Below the pieces are notes generated by a model. That model saw only the letters and a program-made list of their open reading frames with translations, searched no databases and was not told the DNA's origin. From Micromonospora acroterricola (GTDB lineage Bacteria > Actinomycetota > Actinomycetes > Mycobacteriales > Micromonosporaceae), in contig NZ_QGKR01000352.1 in NCBI RefSeq assembly GCF_003172955.1, forward strand, positions 1 through 64,000: a DNA stretch of 64,000 nt, written 5' to 3'. The position numbers and the translations under genes were made by a program. Shown one piece after another: positions 24,809 to 33,700 of this stretch; within the stretch, counting starts at the first letter, position 1, and each line of letters starts with the position of its first letter.

Positions 24809-26184
24809 CCGCCGACGCCGCCACGGCCCGTACCGGCGGGCCGGCCGACGTCGCCGGGCTGCGCCGGCTCGCGGTCGCCACCCTCGACGCCAACTGGGAG
24901 CACGACCACACCGTGCCGTCGCGCACCCTCTACCCGCACCAGTGGAGCTGGGACTCCGCGTTCATCGCGGTCGGGCTGGCCCACGTGCGGCCCGAGCGGG
25001 CCTGGCGGGAGCTGGCGAGCCTGTTCCGGGCGCAGTGGGCCGACGGGCGGGTGCCGCACATCGTGTTCAACCGGGCGCTGCGGGTGGGCGCGTATTTTCC
25101 GGGGCCGGAGCTGTGGCGCTCGGCGACCGCCGAGGGAGCGCCGGCCCTCGACACGTCCGGTCTGGTCCAGCCGCCGGTGCACGCGCTCGCCGCGTGGCTG
25201 GCGTACCGGCGGGCGCCCGACCCGGCCGGCCTGGCCGCGCTGCGCCGGCTCTATCCCGCGCTGGTCGCCCAGCAGGGCTACCTGGCTGACCGGCGGGACC
25301 TGACCGGCGAGGGGCTGGCCTGCATCGTGCACCCGTGGGAGTCCGGCCTGGACAACAGCCCCGCCTGGGACGAGCCGATGGCGGCGGTGGCGGCCGAGGC
25401 GACGGTGATGCGCGCGTACCGCCGGCACGACACCGCGCACGCCGACGCCGCGCACCGCCCCACGGACCTGGACTACGCGCGCTACCTGGCGATGGTCGCC
25501 TCCTACCGGGACCGTGGCTACTCCGACCAGGTCCTGGCCGACGGTCACCCGTTCCTGGTGGAGTGCCCGCTGTTCAACGCGGCGTTCGGCGCGGCCGAAC
25601 ACGCGCTGGCCCGGATCGCGACGGTGCTCGGCGCCGACCCGGGGCCGCACCGGGCCCGCGCGGCCCGGATCACCGAGGCCCTGGTACGCCGGCTGTACGA
25701 CCCGGCGACCGGCACGTTCGCCCCGCGTGACCTGCGCACCGGCCGGCTGGTCCCGGCCCGCACCGTGCTCGGGTTGGCGCCGCTGATCCTGCCCGACCTG
25801 CCGGCCCGGCAGGTCGACGCGCTGGTCGTCGAGGCCCGGTCGGCGCGCTTCGGGGTGGCCGAGCGGATGGAGCGGCCACTGCCCAGCCACGACCGCACCG
25901 CGCCGGACTTCGAGCCGTTGCGCTACTGGCGTGGGCCGAGCTGGCTCAACGTCGGCTGGCTGGTGCGGCGCGGGCTCCTGACGCACGGGCGTCCCGAGCT
26001 GGCCGCCGGGCTGCGCCGGTCGATGATCGGGTTGGTCGCCGGGGCCGGCTGCCACGAGTACTTCCACCCGGACACCGGCGTCGGGCTGGGCTCGCCGGCG
26101 TTCGGCTGGACCGCCGCACTGCTGCTCGACCTGCTGGCCGAGGAGCCCACGCCGGAGACCGACCGGGCGACGGTGGCGCGCTGA
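24805..26184 (+). CDS. GH63-like (MGH1-type) glycoside hydrolase
   Basis: A 459-residue (alpha/alpha)6-barrel enzyme. PHQWSWDSAFIAVGL near residues 45-60, HPWESGLDNSPAWDEPM in the middle and EYFHPDTGVGLGSPAFGW near the end match the clan that includes mannosylglycerate and glucosylglycerate hydrolases (GH63). In that clan the Asp of the WESGLDN region and a C-terminal Glu act as catalytic pair. Glucosylglycerate is therefore a reasonable but unproven substrate. The ATG at 24805 overlaps the previous stop (ATGA). It is the last gene of the catabolic operon. Confidence 0.8.
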   Translation: MTADAATARTGGPADVAGLRRLAVATLDANWEHDHTVPSRTLYPHQWSWDSAFIAVGLAHVRPERAWRELASLFRAQWADGRVPHIVFNRALRVGAYFPGPELWRSATAEGAPALDTSGLVQPPVHALAAWLAYRRAPDPAGLAALRRLYPALVAQQGYLADRRDLTGEGLACIVHPWESGLDNSPAWDEPMAAVAAEATVMRAYRRHDTAHADAAHRPTDLDYARYLAMVASYRDRGYSDQVLADGHPFLVECPLFNAAFGAAEHALARIATVLGADPGPHRARAARITEALVRRLYDPATGTFAPRDLRTGRLVPARTVLGLAPLILPDLPARQVDALVVEARSARFGVAERMERPLPSHDRTAPDFEPLRYWRGPSWLNVGWLVRRGLLTHGRPELAAGLRRSMIGLVAGAGCHEYFHPDTGVGLGSPAFGWTAALLLDLLAEEPTPETDRATVAR

Positions 26185-26242
26185 CCTGCTCCGGTCGGCA
26201 ACGGTGATAGCGTGCCCGTCCCGGCGGCCGGAGGGGTGGCGT

Positions 26243-26641
26243 GTGTCCGAGATCGACAAGGTGGCGTGGATCCTCATCGAGGACGGGCTGGTGCTCAGCA
26301 CCCGCTCCCGGGGGAAGGACGTGTGGTACCTGCCGGGTGGCAAGCGTGAGCCGGGGGAGACCGACCTGGACACCCTGCGCCGGGAGGTCGAGGAGGAGCT
26401 GAGCGTCGCGGTCGACGTGCGCGGCGCGACGCACCTCGGCACGTTCACCGCCCGGGCGCACGGCCACGCGGCCGGCACGACCGTTCGGATGACCTGCTAC
26501 CGGGCGGGGTACGAGGGGCGGTTGCGCCCGGCCAGCGAGATCGCCGAGACGGCCTGGTTCGGGTACGCCGACCGGCACCGCACCTCCCCGGTCGACCACC
26601 TCATCTTCGACCACCTGCGGGTGGTGGGCCTGCTGCGCTGA
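26243..26641 (+). CDS. Nudix hydrolase
   Basis: A 132-residue single-domain Nudix enzyme that would cleave a nucleoside diphosphate linked to another moiety. The Nudix box begins GGKREPGETDLDTLRREVEEEL; the usual final glycine is replaced by Ser, a mild deviation, while the metal-binding REVEEE glutamates are intact. The GTG at 26243 has GAGGGG six bases upstream. A second GTG overlaps at 26241 out of frame. The product is cytosolic, and the substrate cannot be told. Confidence 0.85.
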   Translation: MSEIDKVAWILIEDGLVLSTRSRGKDVWYLPGGKREPGETDLDTLRREVEEELSVAVDVRGATHLGTFTARAHGHAAGTTVRMTCYRAGYEGRLRPASEIAETAWFGYADRHRTSPVDHLIFDHLRVVGLLR

Positions 26642-26707
26642 CCGTGTCGCCGTTTGGCGCCTCCGTGCCCGGGTAAGCGCGGGTCCCCGTGGCGACAGGA
26701 GGGCGGC

Positions 26708-27109
26708 GTGCGGTTCCCCCGCTTCATCGAGGCGGTGTCCCAGCGCTCGGGGCTCCCGACCGAACAGGCCGCCGTGGTGGCTCGTGCCGTGCTCCAGACG
26801 ATGGCCGAACGGGTCACGGGCCGGCCGGCGGACGATCTCGCCGGGCACCTCCCGGACGAGCTGCACGGCTATCTGGGCGGAACGGACACGTCCGGCCCAC
26901 CGACCGCCGCCGGGCCGGCGGAGTTCCTGCGCCGGGTGGGAGTGCGGGCCGGAGTCGACGAGGCGACCGCCCGGGCCGGCACCGGCGCGGTCTTCGCGAC
27001 CCTGCGCGACGCGGTGACGGTGCGGGAGTTCCGGGACATGGTGGCGCAGTTGCCGCGTGATCCGGACGGCGGTGTCGCACCCGCTGCGCCGCCGTCTGTC
27101 GGGGACTGA
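26708..27109 (+). CDS. DUF2267 protein
   Basis: A 133-residue helical protein of the DUF2267 family. It has two similar half-repeats: RFPRFIEAVSQRSGLP with the following helices ending LPDELHGYL, and EFLRRVGVRAGVDEATARA with the following FRDMVAQLP. The function of the family is unknown. The GTG at 26708 has AGGAGGG five bases upstream. It is the last gene before the biosynthetic operon, and no link to that pathway is visible. Confidence 0.75.
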   Translation: MRFPRFIEAVSQRSGLPTEQAAVVARAVLQTMAERVTGRPADDLAGHLPDELHGYLGGTDTSGPPTAAGPAEFLRRVGVRAGVDEATARAGTGAVFATLRDAVTVREFRDMVAQLPRDPDGGVAPAAPPSVGD

Positions 27110-27145
27110 ACGCTTCGATGTCGCTATTCGGACTAGGTGCTTCAT

Positions 27146-27163
27146 GTCGGGAAATTCCCCGAC
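27146..27163. terminator. Short hairpin after the DUF2267 gene
   Basis: GTCGGG (27146-27151) pairs with CCCGAC (27158-27163) over a six-base AT-rich loop, 37 bases past the stop codon. The stem is short, so termination would be partial. Confidence 0.35.
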
Positions 27164-27372
27164 GCAAATGGTAAGTGACCGGAAATTAATCTGCCTGGTG
27201 GCGCTTTAGGCGAAAATCACGCACCGCGCCAGGGGGATGATCGGATGATGTTCGTCGTCCCTTGTCGGAGCCTCTGATCGCCCCTTCGGGTCGACTCTAG
27301 TCGATGATCTATCGCGACACGCATCGAGCCATATGCTCCTTCCATTGTGAAGTCCTGGGGGGGATGATGATC
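27164..27372 (+). promoter_or_regulatory. Upstream region of the NRPS-PKS operon
   Basis: This stretch is clearly less GC-rich than the flanking genes, as expected for a promoter. It holds a perfect inverted repeat TCGACT-CT-AGTCGA (27291-27304), a likely operator, and a TATGCT box at 27332-27337 without a good -35. There are also two similar G-run plus ATGATC segments (about 27232-27242 and 27357-27372), the second directly before the cysteine-rich ORF. The first could start a 10-codon ORF at 27245. No regulator gene lies near, so control is from elsewhere. Confidence 0.45.
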
Positions 27373-27426
27373 ATGGCTGTCGATTGCTGCGCGTCCGTCT
27401 GTTGTGGAGCGGTGTGCGCGTCCTGA
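27373..27426 (+). CDS. Cysteine-rich 17-residue upstream ORF (leader peptide candidate)
   Basis: A tiny ORF encoding MAVDCCASVCCGAVCAS, five Cys in 17 residues as two CC pairs and one single. A run of seven G at 27357-27363 gives a ribosome site nine bases before the ATG; earlier in-frame ATGs at 27364 and 27367 are too close to it. The TGA at 27424-27426 is followed after one base by the ATG at 27428 of the first NRPS gene, which has no good ribosome site of its own, so coupling is likely. Cysteine-codon upstream ORFs that tune downstream translation are known in mycobacteria, and by analogy this may sense cysteinyl-tRNA supply. It is too short to be a normal RiPP precursor. Chance cannot be excluded. 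Confidence 0.4.
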   Translation: MAVDCCASVCCGAVCAS

Positions 27427-27427
27427 G

Positions 27428-30400
27428 ATGGGAAACTCGACGCTGATCCAGCGCTTCGGCGACGCCGCCTCTGCCCGATCCGATCGTCCCGCCGTCCTCG
27501 GCGACACCGGCGCGCTCGACTACGCCGCCCTCGCCGGTCTGGCCGGCGGGCACGCCGACCTGCTCGCCGCGGCCGGCGTGCGACCCGGTGACCGGGTCGG
27601 CCTGCTGACCCCGCACGGCGCGGGCACCATCGCCGCGATCCTCGGCACGCTCGCCGCGGGCGCCGCCTACGTGCCGCTCGACCCCGGCTTCCCGGAGCAG
27701 CGGCTGCGCCACCTGCTCGACGGCGCCGACGTCACCGTCCTGCTCTGCGGTGGCGAGCACACCGAGCTGGCCCGACGGCTCGCCGCCGACCGGCCCGGCC
27801 TGCGGGTCGTCCCGGCCGTCGACGTGCGGCCGGCGCCGCTGCGGCCCGTGCCGGTGGACGCGGACGCGCTCGCGTACGTGCTGTTCACCTCCGGCTCCAC
27901 CGGGCGGCCCAAGGCCGTCGGGCAGACCCACCGCAACCTGACGCACGTCGTGGACAACCAGATCGCCACCCTCGAACTGCGCCCGGACGACCGGCTCAGC
28001 CTGCTCGCCTCGTTCAGCTTCGACGCGGCCATCCCCGACCTCTACCCGGCGCTGCTCACCGGCGCCGCGGTCGTCCCGGTCGACCTGCGCCGGCACGGGC
28101 TGGCGTACGCCACCGAACACCTGGCCCGGCACGGCGTCACCGTCTACCACTCCACCCCGACCGTCTACCGGTACCTGCTGGACACTCCGGGCGTCGAGCG
28201 GCTGGACCGGGTGCGGGTGGTGCTGCTCGGCGGTGAACAGGCCACCTACACCGACGCGGCCCGCGCCCGAGGCCGCTTCGCGCCGGGCTGCGTGCTGGTC
28301 AACGGCTACGGGGCCACGGAGATGACCTTCGCCGCCCGGTACGCGCTGCCGCTGACCGACGTCGAGCCCGAGGCCACCGGTCCACTGCCGATCGGCAGCG
28401 CCCTGCCCGGGTACGCGCTGCGGCTGGCCCCGGACGGCGAGATCGTCGTACGCGGCCGGCACCTCGCCCCCGGCTACCTCGACCAGGTCAGCGACCGGTT
28501 CGGGCACGACCCCGACGGCGTGCCGGTGTACCGCACCGGCGACCTGGGGGAGCTGCTGCCCACCGGCGAGCTGCGCTGTCTCGGCCGGCTCGACCGGCAG
28601 GTCAAGGTGCGCGGGTTCCGGGTCGAGTTGACCGAGATCGAGGCGGTGCTCGCCGCCGAGCCCGGCGTCGCCGAGGTGCGGGCCATCGCCCGCGACGGCG
28701 AGCTGCTGGCGTACGTCCGGTCGGGCGGGCCGCCGGTGGACCCGGCGACGTTGCGCGCCGCCCTGGCCCGGCAACTGCCCGAGTACGCGCTGCCCCGCGC
28801 CGTCGTACCGGTCGCCGCGTTCCCCCTGACCGTCAGCGGGAAGATCGACGAGCGGGCGCTGCCGGACCCGGCACGGGCGGTGCCGCCCGGCGACCGGCCG
28901 GCCACGCCGACCGAGCGAATCGTGCACGACATCTGGTGCGCCGTGCTCGGCCGGCACGCGGTCGGCCGCACCGACAGCTTCTTCGACGTCGGCGGGCAGT
29001 CCCTGCTGCTCGGCCAGGTGCAGCAGCGGCTGGCCGAACGGTTCGGTGTGGCGGTGCCGCTGCTGCGGCTCTTCGACCACCCGACGGTCGCCGCCCAGGC
29101 CCGGCTGGTCGACCCGCCGGCGCCGACGACCCCGTCGGTGGTCGCCCCGGCACAGGCCCAGGCCGCCGTGCCGCCGAGCGCAGCCGGCCCGCCCGCCGCG
29201 CCGGGCGGTGTCCGCGAGTACACCGGCGACGAGATCGCCGTGGTCGGTCTCGCCGGCCGGTTCCCCGGGGCGCCGGACGTGGCCACCTTCTGGTGGAACC
29301 TGTGCGCCGGGGTGGACGCGATCCACGACCACAGCGACGAGGAACTGGCCGCGCTGGGCGTCGGCCCCGGGCTGCGCGCCGACCCCCGGCACGTGAAGGC
29401 CACCGGCCGGCTCGACGGCGTCGCCGACTTCGACGCCGAGTTCTTCGCCTTCGGCGAGCGGGAGGCCGCCCGCACCGACCCGCAGCACCGGCTGTTCCTG
29501 GAGACCGCCTGGGAGGCGCTGGAGGACGCCGGTCACGACCCGGCCCGGTTCCCCGGCCTGGTCGGCGTGTACGGCGCGACCGCCGTCAACCGTTACTTCC
29601 TGTTCCACCTCATGGACAACCCGGCGGTGGTCGGCGACGTCGACCCGGACGACTGGGAGGCCCGGCTGGTCGGCCGGCAGCTCACCGACCACCTGCCCGG
29701 CCAGGTCGCGTACCGGTTGGGGCTGACCGGGCCGGCGGTGGCGGTGCAGAGCGCCTGTTCCAGCTCGTTGGTCGCGGTCTGCCTCGCCGCGCAGAGCCTG
29801 GCCGACTACCAGTGCGACCTCGCCCTGGCCGGCGGGGTGAGCGTGACGTGGCCCCGGCACCGGCACACCCCCGGCGGCCTGGCCTCCCCGGACGGCCGTT
29901 GCCGGGCCTTCGACGAGGGCGCCCAGGGTGCCGGCTTCGGCTCCGGCGTCGGGGTGGTGGCGCTGCGCCGGCTCGCCGACGCGCAGGCCGACGGCGACCG
30001 GGTCCTCGCGATCCTGCCCGGCTGGGCGGTCACCAACGACGGCGCCGACCGGGCCGGGTACGCCGTTCCCGGCCCGGCCGGGCAGGCCGCCGCGGTGGCC
30101 GGTGCGCTCGCCGCCGCCGAGGTCGCCCCCGGCGAGGTCCGCTTCATCGAGGCGCACGGCAGCGGCACGCCGCTCGGCGACGCCATCGAGGTGGCCGCGC
30201 TGCACGAGGTGTACCAGGGCGCCGCGCCCGCCGAGACCTGCGCGCTCGGCTCGGTGAAGACGACCATCGGTCACCTGGACGCGGCGGCCGGCATCGCCGG
30301 GCTGATCAAGGCGGTGCTCGCCGTGCAGCACGGTGTCATCCCGCCGAACCTGCACTTCACGCGCCCGCACCCGGAGATCGACCTGGCGGCCGGCCCCTTC

Positions 30401-30742
30401 TACGTGCCGACGAAGGTGCGGGACTGGCCGGAGGCGCCGCGCCGGGTCGCCGGGGTCAGCTCGTTCGGGCTGGGCCGGCGCGAGTTCGGCTGCCGGGCCG
30501 CCGTCGTCGCCACCGACGCGGCCGGCGCGGTCGCCGCGCTGGACGAGCTGCTGGCCACCGACGCCCGGGTCGCCGGCCCGGCCGGTGCGCTGCGCGAGCT
30601 GGCCGCCACCTGGGTCGCCGGCCAGGCCCTGGACTGGACGGCCCTGCACCCGGCCGACGGTGTCCGACGCACCTCGCTGCCCACCTACCCCTTCCAGCGG
30701 CAGCGGTACTGGATCGACCCCCCTCAGAAAGGCGTGCGGTGA
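27428..30742 (+). CDS. Hybrid NRPS-PKS protein, A-PCP-KS (no AT)
   Basis: A 1104-residue loading-type protein. The adenylation domain (about 1-490) has the [12 protein letters not shown]-loop-like motif near 153; the specificity positions read D-A-P-H-L-G-G-F-A-K, which I cannot assign to an amino acid. The carrier domain (about 500-570) has Ser525 in GGQSLL for phosphopantetheine. The ketosynthase (about 600-1020) has Cys777 (SACSSS), His910 (EAHGSGT) and His949 (TIGHLD), a full triad, but the usual GGTNAHV block is replaced by GRREFGC. No acyltransferase follows, only a post-AT-like end (LPTYPFQRQRYWI). It would load one amino acid and pass it to a decarboxylative step using an extender from elsewhere. 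The start is ATG at 27428, coupled to the Cys-rich ORF; GTG at 27404 is in frame. Confidence 0.85.
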   Translation: MGNSTLIQRFGDAASARSDRPAVLGDTGALDYAALAGLAGGHADLLAAAGVRPGDRVGLLTPHGAGTIAAILGTLAAGAAYVPLDPGFPEQRLRHLLDGADVTVLLCGGEHTELARRLAADRPGLRVVPAVDVRPAPLRPVPVDADALAYVLFTSGSTGRPKAVGQTHRNLTHVVDNQIATLELRPDDRLSLLASFSFDAAIPDLYPALLTGAAVVPVDLRRHGLAYATEHLARHGVTVYHSTPTVYRYLLDTPGVERLDRVRVVLLGGEQATYTDAARARGRFAPGCVLVNGYGATEMTFAARYALPLTDVEPEATGPLPIGSALPGYALRLAPDGEIVVRGRHLAPGYLDQVSDRFGHDPDGVPVYRTGDLGELLPTGELRCLGRLDRQVKVRGFRVELTEIEAVLAAEPGVAEVRAIARDGELLAYVRSGGPPVDPATLRAALARQLPEYALPRAVVPVAAFPLTVSGKIDERALPDPARAVPPGDRPATPTERIVHDIWCAVLGRHAVGRTDSFFDVGGQSLLLGQVQQRLAERFGVAVPLLRLFDHPTVAAQARLVDPPAPTTPSVVAPAQAQAAVPPSAAGPPAAPGGVREYTGDEIAVVGLAGRFPGAPDVATFWWNLCAGVDAIHDHSDEELAALGVGPGLRADPRHVKATGRLDGVADFDAEFFAFGEREAARTDPQHRLFLETAWEALEDAGHDPARFPGLVGVYGATAVNRYFLFHLMDNPAVVGDVDPDDWEARLVGRQLTDHLPGQVAYRLGLTGPAVAVQSACSSSLVAVCLAAQSLADYQCDLALAGGVSVTWPRHRHTPGGLASPDGRCRAFDEGAQGAGFGSGVGVVALRRLADAQADGDRVLAILPGWAVTNDGADRAGYAVPGPAGQAAAVAGALAAAEVAPGEVRFIEAHGSGTPLGDAIEVAALHEVYQGAAPAETCALGSVKTTIGHLDAAAGIAGLIKAVLAVQHGVIPPNLHFTRPHPEIDLAAGPFYVPTKVRDWPEAPRRVAGVSSFGLGRREFGCRAAVVATDAAGAVAALDELLATDARVAGPAGALRELAATWVAGQALDWTALHPADGVRRTSLPTYPFQRQRYWIDPPQKGVR

Positions 30743-33700
30743 ACTGGTTCCTCTCCGCCGGCAGCCGCGATCCGGCACCGGTGCAGTTGTTCTGCCTGCC
30801 CTACGCCGGCGCCGGCGCCAGCGCGTTCCGCCACTTCCCGGCCCGGTTCGGCCCGGACGTCGAGGTGCTGCCGGTGCAGCTGCCCGGGCGGGAGAACCGG
30901 ATCAGCGAGGACCCCCGGTTCCGGGTGGCCGACGTGGCCACCGCCATCGCCGAGCGGGCCGAGGGGCCGTACGCCCTCTACGGCCACTCGATGGGCGGGC
31001 GGCTCGGCTTCGAGGTGGTCCGCGAGCTGCGGCGCGCCGGGCTGCCGCTGCCGCTGCGGCTGTACGTCGGCGGCGCCCGCGCCCCGCACGTCAGCGCGCC
31101 CAGCGTCTTCGACGGCTTGTCCATGGTGGACGACGACGAGCTGCTGCGCCGGCTCCGCAGCGGCGGCGGGTTGCCCGCCGGTGTGCTGGAGCATCCCGAG
31201 CTGGTCGAGCTGCTGCTGCCGCTGCTGCGTGCCGACTTCGAGCGGGTGGACGGCTACCGGTACCGGCCCGAGGAGCCGCTGCCCGTGCCGATCGTGGTGT
31301 TCAGCGGCCGCGACGACCGGGCGGTGAGCCGGGAGCAGAGCGCCGCCTGGCGTGAGCACACGGCCGCCGGTTTCACCCTGCACGAGCTGGACGGCGGGCA
31401 CTTCTTCCTGCACGACGCGCTGCCCGAGCTGGCCGCCGCGATCCGCGCCGACCTGGCCGCCGCAATCCGCGTCGACCCGGGCCCGGCCCGTCCGGTCGCC
31501 GTCGCGGCCGACGCGCACCGGGTGCCGCTGGGCGACACCGGCTGGTCGGTGTGGCGGGACGGCATCCTGCGCAGCACCGGCTTCCCGGCCGACGGGCTGA
31601 TGCTGCTGTCCGCCCCGCAGGCCGCCGAGGCGGCCGACGAGCTGCTGGCCACCGGCGCCGGCGCCGAACTGTTCGACAAGGAGTTCGCCGAGGCGGTGTC
31701 CGCCAGTGGCCGGCGGCTCGTCGAGCTGGCCGCCGACCCGCTGCTGCGCGAGGCGGTCACCTGGCAGAACCGGGGCGCGCTGGCCGCTCTCGACGGGCTC
31801 GTCCGCGGTGGCCCGGACGCCCCGCGCAACGTTCGCCGGCGCGACCGGGAACGCGCCCTGCTCAGGTACTGGCAGCGCTACTGCGGCAAGAACGAGACCG
31901 TCGGCTTCTTCGGCCCGAGCTGCTGGGTCACCCTCGACCCGGAGCTTCCGGTCGCCGCCGAGGCACGCCCCGGTGCGACGCTGACCCGCCGGCGCTGGGT
32001 GTGGTTCGAGTCGTGGGCGCTGAGCGCGTACGCGCAGCGGATCGGCGGGGACGTGGCGGTGCGCCGCTGGTGGGCGCCCCGGCTCGCACCGCACCTGAGC
32101 CTCGCCGGCAGGGAGGTGCGCCGGCCGGGCCGGCCGCCGGTGCCACTGTCGCCGGTCGAGGCGGCGCTGCTCGCTGCCGCCGACGGCCGCCGCCCGGCCT
32201 GCGACCTGGTCACCGACCCGGCCATCGGGCTGCGCCGCCCGGAGGACGGGTACGCGCTGCTCGACCGGCTGGTGGAGCGGGAGCTGGCCACCTGGGACGC
32301 CGCGCTGCCGGTCAGCCCCGCCGCCGAGGAGGTGCTGCGGCAGCGGATCACGGAGATCGGCGACGCCCCCGCCCGCGCCGCCGCCGAGGCCGGCTTCGAC
32401 CGGCTGTGCGCCGCCCGGGACACCGTCGCCGTGGCGGCCGGCGACCCGGACCGGCTGCGCGCCGCGCTGGACGCGCTCGACGAGACGTTCACCGACCTGA
32501 CCGGGCAGCCGGCGCAGCGCCGGGCCGGCGAGATGTACGCCGGCCGGACGCTCTGCTACGAGGACACCAGCCGTGACCTGGACGTGGTCTTCGGCGCCCC
32601 GCTGCTGGACGGTCTCGCCGCGCCGCTGGCCGTGTTGCTGCGGGCTGCCCGCTGGCTGGCCGGCGCGCTGGAGGAGGCGTACGGGGCGTCGTTCCGGGAG
32701 CTGTACGACGAGCTGCGCGCCGAGGCTGGCGACGCCCCGGTGGCCCTGTCCGACCTGTGGTTCCTGGCGCAGGGCCTCTTCTGGGGCAGCGGGCCGCGCC
32801 CGGTCGACGCGGTGGCCACCGAGTTCGCCGCCCGCTGGGCCGGGCTGTTCGGGTTGACCGATCTGCCGGCGGGCAGCACCGACGTCCGGCTGGACGTGGC
32901 GGACCTGGCCGCCCGGGTCGACGAGGTCTTCCCGCCCGTCCCGCCGGGCTGGTCCAACTCCCGCCTGCACAGCCCGGACCTCCAGATCTGCGCCGCCGAC
33001 GCGGACGCGCTGGCCCGAGGCGACTACACCGTCGTGCTCGGTGAGCTGCACGCCGCCTGGGCGTCCTTCGACTGCCAGGCGTTCACCCCCTCGCACCCGG
33101 ACGTCGAGCGGCTGCGCGCCGCGCTGGCGGCCGACCTCGGCCCGGACCGGTTCCGGCTGCTCTTTCCCACCGACTGGCCCCGGCGTACCAGCCGGGTCGC
33201 CGAGGCGCTGATCGGCCCGACCGACCGGCTGCTGGCCTTCGCGCCCGCGCCCAACGCCGAGCCGGGGCGGGTGCTGCCCACCGTGGCGCTGACCGTGCAG
33301 GACGAGGCCGGCCGGCTGGTGGTCGCCGACACCGAAGGGCGGCGCTGGCCGCTGGCCGAGGTCTTCGCCGGTCTGCTCAGCGCGCACGCCGTCGACGGGT
33401 TCAAGCTGGTCGCCGCCGCGCCGTACACCCCGCGGATCACGCTCGACCGGCTCGTGGTGGCGCGGCAGACGTGGCGTACCACCGTCGGCGCGAGCGGCCT
33501 CGGCGCGGTGACCGGGGAGCGGGCCCGCTTCCTGGCGGTGCGGGACTGGCGGCGTCGGTTGGGCCTGCCGGAGCAGGTGTACGTCAAGCTCGGCACCGAG
33601 ACCAAGCCGTGCTTCGTCGACCTGAGCAGCCCCGCCTTCGCCAACATGTTCTGCGCCATGGTCCGGGCGGCGCACCGTGACGGCGGGGACGACACGACGC

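Noticed and set aside
27245-27277. A 10-codon ORF behind the first G-run in the operon leader
   Set aside because: Too short, without unusual composition and not coupled to a gene; noted only as similar in layout to the later Cys-rich ORF.
27373-27426. The Cys-rich mini-ORF as a classical lanthipeptide or thiopeptide precursor
   Set aside because: At 17 residues it has no leader region, and no cyclase, cyclodehydratase or leader protease lies near; a regulatory leader is the better reading.
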